From SAR324 cluster bacterium (GTDB lineage Bacteria > SAR324 > JACQKK01): 9,915 bases of DNA. The notes beneath the pieces are model-generated. The model was not told where the DNA came from and did not search any database. It saw nothing but the letters and a program-made list of their open reading frames with translations. The stretch spans positions 1-9,915 of the forward strand of contig JAPUJL010000332.1 of the NCBI GenBank assembly GCA_027296185.1, given 5' to 3'. The position numbers and the translations under genes are program-made. Below are positions 1 through 7,617 of this stretch, in pieces. Numbering within the stretch: the stretch's first letter is position 1; the number at the start of each line of letters is the position of its first letter.

Positions 1-65
1 TCCGCTGCACGGCGCCCGCGAGAACGCGCGGCCGGCGGAGCACCGGTCGGAATGGCCGCCCGTCG

Positions 66-83
66 CCCGGGCCGGAGCCCGGG
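66..83 (-). terminator. GC hairpin just after the livM-type gene
   Basis: A perfect 7-bp stem (CCCGGGC / GCCCGGG) closes a 4-nt loop (CGGA), starting 8 nt past the TAA stop of the livM-type permease gene. No T-run follows on the minus strand, so it is not a classical intrinsic terminator. It could weaken transcription into, or protect the mRNA end before, a further transporter gene left of the window. The rest of positions 1-91 holds no gene I can support. Confidence 0.35.
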
Positions 84-91
84 GCCGACGC

Positions 92-1162
92 TTACAGATA
101 CGGAAACGGCCATACGCGGAAATAGTCCTTGACGTTGCGCCAGAGCTTGTTCAGCCCGTCCGGCTCGACGACGAGGAAGAACATGATCAAGCCCCCGAAC
201 AGCATCAACTGAATATTCGTCGTGATCGAGGCCACGGCGGCGTCGTCCATGAACATCCGCCCCACAGAAGACAGCATGATATCCAAGGAGATGGGTAACA
301 ACGTGATGAACACCGCCCCAAGAATGGAGCCCAAGACGCTGCCCAGACCACCGATGATCACCATCGCCAGAAACTGGATCGAGATGGGCAGGGTGAAGGC
401 CTCGTAGTTCGCCATGCCATAGTAGTAGGTGTATAGCACACCGGTCACGCCGGCGTAGAAAGAGCTCACGGCGAACGCGGTCAACTTGGTGCGGAAGATA
501 TTGATGCCGATGATTTCCGCGGCAATATCCCGGTCCCGTACGGCGATAAAGGCGCGGCCGATGTGGGTGCGTAACAGATTCAGCGCCGCGAGTACGCCGA
601 CCGCGAGCGCCACGTAGATGAAGTAGTACATCCCCAGGTTCGACTTCAGTTCCAAGCCGAACACGGTAGGCTTGTCCACGTAGATCACCGCCCCCACGCC
701 CCCGCTGATCCAAGTAACGTGGTTGAGCACCCACTCGATAATCAACTGCGCGGCGAGGGTCGAGATGGCCAGGTACAATCCCTTGATCCGCAGCGAGGGC
801 GTGCCGAATAATGTCCCCACCAGTGCCGCCATGGCTCCGCCGGCGGGGAGCGCCCCCCACCAAGGCACCCCGTAGCGGGAGCCCAGCACCGCCGCCGTAT
901 AGGCGCCGACCGACATGAAGGCGCCGTGCCCGATGGAAATCTGCCCCGTGTTGCCGACCAGGATATTGAGCCCCACCGCCCCCAGCGCCGCGATACCGAT
1001 CAGGTTGGCCAGGCCCAGCAGGTATTCCGAGGCCATGAGGGGAAACAGCAGGAAGGCGATCAGCAGCACGGCAGCGATGGAATACCGCTGCAGGGGTAGG
1101 GGATACAGCGCGGCATCCTCGCCGTAGGTGCGCTTGAACGTCGCCGTTTCCCGGTTGATCAT
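92..1162 (-). CDS. livM: Branched-chain amino acid-type ABC transporter permease, LivM family
   Basis: This is an inner-membrane permease of 356 residues, typical for LivM, and would pair with the LivH-type protein encoded just upstream. After a roughly 25-residue cytoplasmic N-terminus, hydrophobic segments begin at about residues 27-44 and 48-69. The family motif GNTGQISIGHGAFMSVGAY lies at 70-88. The cytoplasmic coupling loop with the conserved GRAFIAVRDRDIAAE pattern is at about 202-216, followed by GIN..RTKLTAFAVS. The conserved EPDGL and a WPFPY tail end the protein; from memory, such a tail is common in LivM proteins from operons that contain an acyl-CoA synthetase. The ATG start is 4 bp after the livH-type stop, so translation is probably coupled, and no strong ribosome binding site is visible. 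The family is clear. The substrate is not: homologues move branched-chain amino acids, amides, urea or aromatic and aliphatic acids. Confidence 0.93.
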   Translation of the reverse strand: MINRETATFKRTYGEDAALYPLPLQRYSIAAVLLIAFLLFPLMASEYLLGLANLIGIAALGAVGLNILVGNTGQISIGHGAFMSVGAYTAAVLGSRYGVPWWGALPAGGAMAALVGTLFGTPSLRIKGLYLAISTLAAQLIIEWVLNHVTWISGGVGAVIYVDKPTVFGLELKSNLGMYYFIYVALAVGVLAALNLLRTHIGRAFIAVRDRDIAAEIIGINIFRTKLTAFAVSSFYAGVTGVLYTYYYGMANYEAFTLPISIQFLAMVIIGGLGSVLGSILGAVFITLLPISLDIMLSSVGRMFMDDAAVASITTNIQLMLFGGLIMFFLVVEPDGLNKLWRNVKDYFRVWPFPYL

Positions 1163-1166
1163 GCCG

Positions 1167-2048
1167 CTACACCCGCTCGATGATTTCCTTGCCGAACAAC
1201 CCGTAGGGCCGGAACATCAGTACCAGCACCATCAGCACGTAAGGCGTGAAGTCCTTCGTGCCGCCCCCCACCAGCGGATCGAGGAATCCGGCGGCGAGGC
1301 TCTCGACGACGCCGACGATGATGCCGCCGACGAGCGCGCCGACGATGCTGTCCAGCCCGCCCAGGATCACCACCGGAAATACCTTGAGCCCCACCAGCGC
1401 CAGCTGGATGTCCACGCCCAGCAGGTTGCCCCACACGACCCCGCCCACCGTGGCGACGATCCCCGAGATGGCCCAGGCCATGGCGAAGTAGAGCTTGACG
1501 TTGATCCCCATGGCCAGGGAGACCTGCTGATCGTCGGCGACGGCGCGCAAGGCGACGCCCGTGCGGGTCTTGTTGAAGAACAGCCCGAACACGCCGATGG
1601 AGCCCAGCGCGACCAACGCCGCGTAGAGTTCGATCTGGGAGAGCAGTATCTCACCGACGAATACGGGTTCTTGGGGGATGGGCAGGGGCACGTTCTTCGT
1701 TTCCGGCCCCCAGAGGAACGGCGCCAGCCCCTGGAGAAAGGCCGCGAGCCCGATCGTGGCCATGATCACCGCGACCACCGGCCGGCCGATCAGGTGCTGC
1801 AGCACCACGCGCTCGACCAGGTAGCCCATCAGGATCATCGCCGTGAAGCCGAAGAAAAGGGCCCACACCAAGGGGAACCCGTACAACTGCAACGAGGCGG
1901 CCAACACGTAGCCGGCGAACATCACGAACTCGCCCTGGGCGAAATTGATGGCGTCCGTGGCCTTATAGATGAGCACGAAGCCCAGCGCGATGAGGGCATA
2001 GAGGGTGCCAACGAGCACCCCATTGATCAGCAGTTCGACGTAATACAC
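1167..2048 (-). CDS. livH: Branched-chain amino acid-type ABC transporter permease, LivH family
   Basis: This is a 293-residue integral membrane permease of normal LivH length, partner of the LivM-type protein. It opens with the family pattern LLINGVLVGTLYALIALGFVLIYKATD, followed by INFAQGEF at about 34-41. The cytoplasmic coupling loop TRTGVALRAVADD lies at 161-173 with GINV at 181-184. The motif FPVVILGGLDSIVGA is at 224-238, and the C-terminus RPYGLFGKEIIERV is well conserved. The start codon is GTG (CAC on the plus strand at 2046-2048). An AAGGGAG ribosome binding site lies 4 nt before it, and the protein starts at the usual place relative to the family, so I trust this start. It begins 15 bp after the acyl-CoA synthetase stop and ends 4 bp before the livM-type start, which places it in the middle of an operon. 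Confidence 0.94.
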   Translation of the reverse strand: MYYVELLINGVLVGTLYALIALGFVLIYKATDAINFAQGEFVMFAGYVLAASLQLYGFPLVWALFFGFTAMILMGYLVERVVLQHLIGRPVVAVIMATIGLAAFLQGLAPFLWGPETKNVPLPIPQEPVFVGEILLSQIELYAALVALGSIGVFGLFFNKTRTGVALRAVADDQQVSLAMGINVKLYFAMAWAISGIVATVGGVVWGNLLGVDIQLALVGLKVFPVVILGGLDSIVGALVGGIIVGVVESLAAGFLDPLVGGGTKDFTPYVLMVLVLMFRPYGLFGKEIIERV

Positions 2049-2063
2049 AGGGCTCCCTTCGAG

Positions 2064-4022
2064 TTAGGCGGATCGGTCCAGCGCTCCGGCCGGTGCGGCG
2101 GGCGGTGTGCCCACATTCCATAGACGCACCTCAGCCTTCAGCACCGAGGTGCGGCCATCCTCGTACGTGACTGGAATTTCCACGTTCACCGATTCGGCGT
2201 CGCTGTATAACGCGTCGATCAGCGGGGCGTACCGCTCGGCGATTACCCGGCGGCGGAGCTTGCGGGTTCGGGTGATCTCCCCGTCGTCCGCGTCGAGTTC
2301 CTTGTAGAGCACCAGGAAGCGCTTGATCTCGGCTCCGCTGAGTTCCTTGTCCTGGGACAGGTTGACGTTGATCTTGGCAATCTCGCTCTGCACGAGCCGG
2401 TAGGTGGCCTCGTGCTGGGCGAGCTCCCGGTAGCCGGAGTAGGTGACGGCGTTGCGCTCGGCCCAGTTTTCCATGGCGTCCAGGTCGATGTTGATCATCG
2501 CGGCGACGTAATTCCGCTCGACGCCGAGGGTCACCGCCTCCTTGATATACGGTGAAAACTTGAGCTTGTTTTCCAGGAACTGGGGAGCGAAGAGGGTTCC
2601 GTCGTTCAGCTTGCTCACGTCCTTCGCCCGATCGATCACCTTCAGGTGGCCCGAATCGTCCATGAACCCGGCGTCCCCGGTCTTCAGCCAGCCTTCCTCG
2701 GTGAAGGTCTCCCGGGTGGCTTTCTCGTTCTTGAAGTAGCCCTTGAAGTTCATCGGCCCGCGCAGGAGGATCTCGCCGTCATCGGCGATTTTCAGCTCGA
2801 CGTCCGGCAGAGGCCGCCCCACCGTATCGGGCCGCGCCTCGCCGTTGGGCTGGTAGATGCACACCGCCGAGCTTTCCGTGAGGCCGTAGACCTGCTTCAG
2901 ATTGATGCCCAGGGCGCGGAAGAAATCGAACACGTCCGGCCCCAGGGGCGCTCCGCCCGTGTAGGCGTAGCGCAACCGGCGCACCCCCAACAGGTCCCGC
3001 AAGGGCGCGCGCACCAGGGCCTCGCCGATCCGGTTGAGCAGGCGCAGGCCGGCGGATGGGCCCTTGCCCGTCTTGACCGCGGCCTCGACGCGCCGGGCGA
3101 CGTTCATGAAGTACTCGAAGCTGAGACGCTTGATCGCCCCCGCCTCTTCCATGCGCACCTGGATGATCGTGAGCATGTTCTCCCAGTTGCGCGGCGGGGC
3201 GAACACGATGGTTGGCCCGATCTCCCGGTAGTCCCGCTGGACGGTCGAGGGCGCCTCGGGGCAATTGCTCGCGAGCCCGGTGAGCAGGGATGCGGTCACC
3301 GACGTGTAGAAATCCCCCACCCACGCGATGGGCAGGTAACACATCACCTCGTCCCGGGCCGTCCACCGATCCTCCTCGATCATACCGAGGGTGACCGCGG
3401 TCAGATTGACGTGGCTGAGCATCACCCCCTTAGGCGCGCCGGTGGTGCCGGAGGTGTAACACATCAGCGCCACGTCCTCGGGCGAGCCCTTGGCGATCTC
3501 CTCCTCGAAGTAGCCCGGGTGGGCCTCGCCGAAGCGGTCGCCCAGTTCCTCCACCCGCTCGTATGGGATCAGCCAGTCGTCTTCCTTCCCCTCCAGACCC
3601 CGCGGGTCGTGGAAGACGACCTTCTCTACCGATTGGATGTCGGCGCGCATCTCGTAGAGCTTGTCCACCTGCTCCTCGTCCTCGGCCACGATGAAACGCA
3701 CCTCGGCATGGGAGAGCACGAAGCCCATCTCGCTGGCGATGGCATCCTGGTACACCCCCAGGGCAACGCCGCCCAGGGACTGCGCGGCGAGAATGGCCCA
3801 GTAGAGCTCCGGCCGGTTGTCGCCGATCACCGCCAGGCGGTCGCCGCGCTTGAACCCCAGCTCCGCCAAGCCCAGGGCAAAGCGGCGCACCTGCGCCTCG
3901 TAGTCCTTCCAGGAATAGGTCTGCCAAATGCCGAACTTCTTCTCCCGGATGGCATCCTGACCGGAAAAGCGCTGGGCGTTCAACAGCACCAGCTGCGGGA
4001 GGGTTTTGTCGGCAAGGTTCAT
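2064..4022 (-). CDS. Long-chain-type acyl-CoA synthetase (AMP-forming)
   Basis: This 652-residue adenylate-forming enzyme makes an acyl-CoA from a carboxylic acid, ATP and CoA through an acyl-AMP intermediate. The phosphate-binding motif YTSGTTGAPKG is at 189-199 and YGLTES is at 379-384. The hinge-region pattern TGD...DRAKDVSKL runs from 448 to 472. TRTRKLRR at 584-591 holds the likely C-terminal catalytic lysine (K588). Length and motif style fit the long-chain acyl-CoA synthetase group rather than shorter acetyl- or aryl-CoA ligases. I start it at the ATG at 4022, because MNLADKTLPQLV matches the usual start of the family. The frame stays open upstream to 4496, but that stretch overlaps the livG-type gene and its translation looks random. 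There is no signal peptide, so the enzyme is cytosolic. Its place between the transporter ATPase and permease genes suggests that it activates the imported substrate. The chain type cannot be read from the sequence. Confidence 0.93.
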   Translation of the reverse strand: MNLADKTLPQLVLLNAQRFSGQDAIREKKFGIWQTYSWKDYEAQVRRFALGLAELGFKRGDRLAVIGDNRPELYWAILAAQSLGGVALGVYQDAIASEMGFVLSHAEVRFIVAEDEEQVDKLYEMRADIQSVEKVVFHDPRGLEGKEDDWLIPYERVEELGDRFGEAHPGYFEEEIAKGSPEDVALMCYTSGTTGAPKGVMLSHVNLTAVTLGMIEEDRWTARDEVMCYLPIAWVGDFYTSVTASLLTGLASNCPEAPSTVQRDYREIGPTIVFAPPRNWENMLTIIQVRMEEAGAIKRLSFEYFMNVARRVEAAVKTGKGPSAGLRLLNRIGEALVRAPLRDLLGVRRLRYAYTGGAPLGPDVFDFFRALGINLKQVYGLTESSAVCIYQPNGEARPDTVGRPLPDVELKIADDGEILLRGPMNFKGYFKNEKATRETFTEEGWLKTGDAGFMDDSGHLKVIDRAKDVSKLNDGTLFAPQFLENKLKFSPYIKEAVTLGVERNYVAAMINIDLDAMENWAERNAVTYSGYRELAQHEATYRLVQSEIAKINVNLSQDKELSGAEIKRFLVLYKELDADDGEITRTRKLRRRVIAERYAPLIDALYSDAESVNVEIPVTYEDGRTSVLKAEVRLWNVGTPPAAPAGALDRSA

Positions 4023-4063
4023 GGGGTTGATTCTCGCGTCGATGCGGCGGTTATGGGACAAGC

Positions 4064-4846
<783 letters not shown>

Positions 4847-4940
4847 GTGCCTCGACGGTTAACTGCGTGACTCGCTTGCGCCCGGCGGGTTGGCGTAAAA
4901 CGCCCCCACGCCCAAATCGGCGGACCCATTGCGATTTCGG

Positions 4941-4954
4941 GCGCAATATGGCGC
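4941..4954. promoter_or_regulatory. Operator-like dyad GCGCAATATGGCGC
   Basis: This 14-bp site is symmetric at 12 of 14 positions (GCGCnATATnGCGC). It overlaps a direct repeat of GGCGCA at 4940-4945 and 4950-4955, spaced by about one helical turn. It lies where transcription from the candidate livG-side promoter would begin, which is typical for a repressor operator. A wider inverted repeat, CGATTTCG (4932-4939) and CGAAATCG (4975-4982), flanks it, but the two symmetries do not share a centre. The binding protein is unknown, and no regulator gene is in the window. Confidence 0.35.
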
Positions 4955-4959
4955 ATTTG

Positions 4960-4986
4960 GTTATCATTTCAGCGCGAAATCGTCAA
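4960..4986 (-). promoter_or_regulatory. Candidate sigma-70-type promoter for the transporter operon
   Basis: On the minus strand, TTGACG (5 of 6 to the -35 consensus; plus positions 4981-4986) is followed after 15 bp by GATAAC (4 of 6 to the -10 consensus; plus positions 4960-4965). Transcription would start near 4953, leaving a leader of roughly 105 nt before the livG-type ATG. The 15-bp spacer is shorter than ideal. On the plus strand TATCAT (4962-4967) resembles a -10 box for the gene at 5120, but no -35 element stands at the right distance. Confidence 0.35.
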
Positions 4987-5119
4987 ACGGCAAAAGCCAA
5001 CCCAATCCGCGGCCGCCGGGATGGTCATCCGCCGCCCTTTGCATCAGCCCCATTGCGGGAGGCCCAGTGCGTGAGCCCGCGGCTGCGGGACGAGTAACCG
5101 GGCCGCCAAACGCCACGAC

Positions 5120-6616
5120 ATGATTCGGCTCGATCCGAATGCCATCTTCAACCCACCGGGGGGAAACGGCCTCCCGCTCCCCATACCCCGGGAGGTGTGG
5201 GACGGCTTCCTCGCGCCCCCAGCGGGCGGGCGGGCGCCGAGCACAGCCCAGCGGGCCGATCTGGGGCGCGGATGGTGGGCCATGGGGGCCGCCCTGGACG
5301 GGCGGATGTTGGGGGATCGCGATCCGGCCAGCGGAAGCCCTCGCCCGTGGCTCCTCACGGACCGGGAGGGCCGGGTTCACGTAACGGCCCGGTGGGAGGC
5401 GGGCGGCCCGTCCGGCGCGGATCGCCGGGGAAAAGCCGAATTATTCTGGGCGCGGCTGCGGCTGCCCGGCGGCGGATGGATCGAGATCGAGCCCGGCACC
5501 GCACGGCATCCGCTCTGGGGCCGATGCGACCGCGTCGTCGCGGCGGGGACCGCAGAGACCCTCGCCCGCTATGCGGCGGTGGCCTACGGAAAGCTCGTTT
5601 TCCTCCCCGCGCTGGAAGATCCTTCCGCTCTGCCTGCCGGGGCCGCCGAGGCGCTGTTGAATTTTCTGGCGCTGCTGATGTCGGCGCAGAATTGCTCCGC
5701 CGCCCGCTACCGGGGTCCCTATCCCACCGCCCGTTTGTTCGAGGGCTTGCGGCGCAGCTTTGTCCCCCGCGGTGACTTGGAGCAAGCCCGGGAGCGCTTT
5801 CAGGACGGAGAGCTGGCCTTGGCCCTGGCCGGGGAGGCGCGGGAGAATCCGGTCGAATGGGCGCCCCGGCCCTGGACGCCCATGGAGCCGGCCGAAGGGG
5901 TCTCGATTCGCTATCGGGACGGCATCGAGACGGTCTGGATCGGCGACGTGCCCTTCCGCCGGCTCCAAGGGCGTCCAGGGCCGGAGCAAAAGGCGACGTT
6001 GCCCGCGGGCGGGAGGGTCTGGAAAATCCCGGATCGGAATCCGCCCGAGTATGGGGTGGGCTTGGTCCTGCTGGGGGAACCGCACCGGGTGTTCCTCATT
6101 TTAGATGACGTTGGACGCATCCTCCGAGACGAGCGCCCCCGGGAGTCGACCGTGGCGCCCGGGCCACTCTTGCCCGCGGATTGGCGGGAGCTGATCTTTG
6201 CCTGGTGCGCCCTGCGCAGCACCCCGCCGCTGGCCGCAGCGGTACTGGAGCTGGGCCGCGAGTCGGAGGTGCGGTGGGCGGCGCTGCCCTTGCGCTTGGG
6301 GGCCGTTCAGGGCGATCGATTTCTCGTGCAGTCGGCGCTCGCGGCGCAGTATCGGCGCCTCCTGCCCCGAGCGGATCCGGGCGAATTGGCCCTGATGCTC
6401 CTGTCCGACGTCGTGAGCGGGCTGCTGCCGGTGGTGCTGGGCCGGGCGCAATCCCGGCTGCTGGAGACCGCTGGCGGCCGATCCGCGGAGGCGTTGATCG
6501 CGGCGGGAGCCGCGGCCCATCGGCGGGCCCGGGCCGTCGCCGAGCGGCTGGCACCCCCGCTGCTGCACGCCCTGGCCGAGGGCCGGTGGCTGGAGGCGCT
6601 GCCGGCGGCGGAATAA
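5120..6616 (+). CDS. Unrecognised 498-residue tryptophan-rich protein
   Basis: I do not recognise this protein. It has 16 tryptophans in 498 residues, no signal peptide and no long hydrophobic helix, so it is probably cytosolic. By eye the N-terminal part (about 1-215) contains WWAMGAAL, LLTDREGRVHVTARW and an alpha-rich stretch at about 172-190 followed by RYRGPYPTARLFEGL (197-211). The middle (about 245-345) looks beta-rich, with VSIRYRDGIETVWIGDVPFR and VGLVLLGEPHRVFLILDD. The C-terminal part (about 350-495) is alanine/leucine-rich and helical. No nucleotide-binding or metal motif stands out. The ATG at 5120 is the only start codon after the in-frame stop at 5072, yet it has no visible ribosome binding site. 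The start may therefore be leaderless or lie further inside (for example M55). The gene diverges from the transporter operon and converges on pgsA. Antisense frames across it give arginine- and proline-rich nonsense, which supports this frame. Confidence 0.8.
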   Translation: MIRLDPNAIFNPPGGNGLPLPIPREVWDGFLAPPAGGRAPSTAQRADLGRGWWAMGAALDGRMLGDRDPASGSPRPWLLTDREGRVHVTARWEAGGPSGADRRGKAELFWARLRLPGGGWIEIEPGTARHPLWGRCDRVVAAGTAETLARYAAVAYGKLVFLPALEDPSALPAGAAEALLNFLALLMSAQNCSAARYRGPYPTARLFEGLRRSFVPRGDLEQARERFQDGELALALAGEARENPVEWAPRPWTPMEPAEGVSIRYRDGIETVWIGDVPFRRLQGRPGPEQKATLPAGGRVWKIPDRNPPEYGVGLVLLGEPHRVFLILDDVGRILRDERPRESTVAPGPLLPADWRELIFAWCALRSTPPLAAAVLELGRESEVRWAALPLRLGAVQGDRFLVQSALAAQYRRLLPRADPGELALMLLSDVVSGLLPVVLGRAQSRLLETAGGRSAEALIAAGAAAHRRARAVAERLAPPLLHALAEGRWLEALPAAE

Positions 6617-6663
6617 AGGCGGCGGGCTGAGAGCGGGGAGCTCGGCCGGGCAGTGGGGGCCGG

Positions 6664-6679
6664 CCGGCTAGGGAGCCGG
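6664..6679. terminator. Hairpin between convergent genes
   Basis: CCGGCT (6664-6669) and AGCCGG (6674-6679) form a perfect 6-bp stem with loop AGGG in the 94-bp gap between the convergent 498-residue gene and pgsA. A symmetric hairpin here could serve both strands. Neither side has a T-run, so intrinsic termination is uncertain, and the very high GC content makes a chance stem plausible. Confidence 0.3.
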
Positions 6680-6710
6680 GCGTAGCAGGGAGCGGGAGGA
6701 GGAGGCCGCG

Positions 6711-7265
6711 TCAGTGGCCGCGCTTGAAGTAATCGGCGAAGTAGGCGTAACCCGTCCAGAGGGTCCAGGCCGTGGCGATCCACAGCATAGCCTGACCCAG
6801 AACATGCACCGGAACGGAAAACGGACTGTGGTGAACCATGAGCAACCCGACGGCCAACATCTGAAGCACCGTCTTCCACTTGGCGCCCGGCGCCGCCGCG
6901 ATCACGATGCCCTCGGTGGCCGCCACGCTGCGCAGTCCGGCCACGGCGAACTCGCGGGCGGTGATCAGGATGGTGGGCAGCACCCCGGCGACGCCGATCC
7001 ACACCAACATGATCAGGCTGGAGATGACCAGCACCTTGTCCGCGATCGGATCGAGCAGTTTGCCCATCTGAGTGACTTCGCCCCGCTGCCGGGCCAGCAC
7101 GCCATCCCAGTAGTCGGTGAGGCAGGCGAAAAAGAACACCAGGAAGGCGGCAAAGTTGCCCACCGGGTTGTTGACGTAGAGCAAGGCCAACAACACGGGG
7201 ACGGATAAAATCCGAGTCAGGGTCAATTGATTGGGTGTGACCCACTTGAACATGGCATTAACCAT
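6711..7265 (-). CDS. pgsA: CDP-diacylglycerol-glycerol-3-phosphate 3-phosphatidyltransferase
   Basis: This inner-membrane enzyme joins CDP-diacylglycerol and glycerol-3-phosphate to give phosphatidylglycerophosphate, the committed step to phosphatidylglycerol and cardiolipin. The CDP-alcohol phosphotransferase signature is complete: D51, D54, G55, A58, R59, G68, D72 and D76 match the Dx2DGx2ARx8Gx3Dx3D pattern exactly. The N-terminal TPNQLTLTRILSVPVL is the classical PgsA opening. Hydrophobic segments lie at about 15-32, 36-50, 78-100, 131-146 and 154-177. Length (184) is normal. Two ATGs compete: 7265 has a GAGGG only 3 nt upstream, while 7253 (MFKWVTPNQ) fits many family starts but has no close ribosome binding site. 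I keep 7265 with moderate trust. The gene is alone on its strand, diverging from hemA. PgsA is preferred over phosphatidylserine or other CDP-alcohol transferases on the N-terminal motif and size. Confidence 0.93.
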   Translation of the reverse strand: MVNAMFKWVTPNQLTLTRILSVPVLLALLYVNNPVGNFAAFLVFFFACLTDYWDGVLARQRGEVTQMGKLLDPIADKVLVISSLIMLVWIGVAGVLPTILITAREFAVAGLRSVAATEGIVIAAAPGAKWKTVLQMLAVGLLMVHHSPFSVPVHVLGQAMLWIATAWTLWTGYAYFADYFKRGH

Positions 7266-7362
7266 GGACCCTCGATTCGCTCAAGACGCGATGCCCGCGA
7301 GCCTGAATCCATCGGCGGCGGCAAGCCGGCCTGCGGTCGAATGCCTCCCGTTGCCGCGCATT

Positions 7363-7393
7363 TGGGGCCACGCCGCATTCGCGTTGCGCCCCA
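7363..7393. repeat. Inverted repeat / hairpin in the pgsA-hemA gap
   Basis: TGGGGC (7363-7368) pairs with GCCCCA (7388-7393). Inside, CA and CGC (7369-7373) pair with GCG and TG (7381-7386), allowing single-base bulges. This gives about 11 pairs with a 7-nt loop. It could be a leader structure or a protein-binding site. No T-run follows. Confidence 0.3.
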
Positions 7394-7473
7394 GGGGCAT
7401 TTGCCTTTAGGATAATGGTGTCGATCCCGAATCCGATGTGTTGGGCCGGAGCGTACCCGTCTCGAGCGAGGTG

Positions 7474-7485
7474 GGCCGATCGGCC
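7474..7485. promoter_or_regulatory. Perfect 12-bp palindrome GGCCGATCGGCC
   Basis: The palindrome is exact over 12 bp. Its left part with the two preceding bases (TGGGCCG, 7472-7478) repeats at 7442-7448, exactly 30 bp away, which is about three helical turns and so on the same DNA face. Its place about 130 bp upstream of the hemA start would suit a regulator of hemA or pgsA. GC-rich sequence makes such matches less surprising, so this is only a candidate. Confidence 0.3.
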
Positions 7486-7568
7486 TGACTTATGGGACGG
7501 CCCCGCGGGAAACGCCGAATGGTCTACGAAAAATCTAACAGCAATTGAGCTTTCCGAATACCCCTTAA

Positions 7569-7588
7569 CGGGAATGCGGGGGTTCCCG
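7569..7588 (+). promoter_or_regulatory. Short hairpin next to the hemA ribosome binding site
   Basis: CGGGAA (7569-7574) and TTCCCG (7583-7588) form a perfect 6-bp stem with an 8-nt loop, 11 nt before the AGGAG at 7600-7604. That element is the only Shine-Dalgarno-like sequence before the hemA ATG and sits 13 nt from it, longer than usual. The hairpin could affect translation initiation. Confidence 0.3.
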
Positions 7589-7617
7589 CGCCCACGGATA
7601 GGAGACGGTTTCCGGCC

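Larger units (their letters stand above)
4847..5119. other. Divergent intergenic control region, livG-type operon / 498-residue gene
   Basis: This 273-bp gap separates the minus-strand transporter operon from the plus-strand gene at 5120. It has no credible ORF; short open frames here have no family features. The centre (about 4925-4990) is clearly more AT-rich than the flanks and holds a candidate promoter and the dyads listed separately. Close to the 5120 start is a 5-bp stem with a 4-nt loop (CCCGC at 5076-5080, GCGGG at 5085-5089). I see no recognisable riboswitch. Confidence 0.6.
7266..7617. other. Divergent intergenic region, pgsA / hemA
   Basis: This 352-bp region has no gene I can support. 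From the pgsA side it holds a GC hairpin (7363-7393), a lone GATAAT at 7411-7416 that resembles a -10 box without a good -35, a 12-bp palindrome (7474-7485), an AT-rich patch at about 7527-7568, a short hairpin (7569-7588) and the hemA ribosome binding site. The AT-rich patch stands out in this GC-rich DNA and is the likeliest hemA promoter area, though no clean -35/-10 pair is visible. No tRNA or known riboswitch was seen. Confidence 0.6.

Noticed and set aside
1128..2123. 331-codon plus-strand open frame
   Set aside because: It is antisense to the livH-type gene, with a H/Q/D/R-rich composition and no domain. The livH-type frame is unambiguous.
4867..5123. Short plus-strand open frames in the livG-side divergent gap
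   Set aside because: They are under 80 codons, cover the promoter-like AT-rich patch, lack ribosome binding sites and show no protein-like pattern.
7416..7440. T-arm-like sequence (TCGATCCCGAATCCGA) suggesting a tRNA
   Set aside because: No acceptor stem, anticodon arm or D arm can be built around it.
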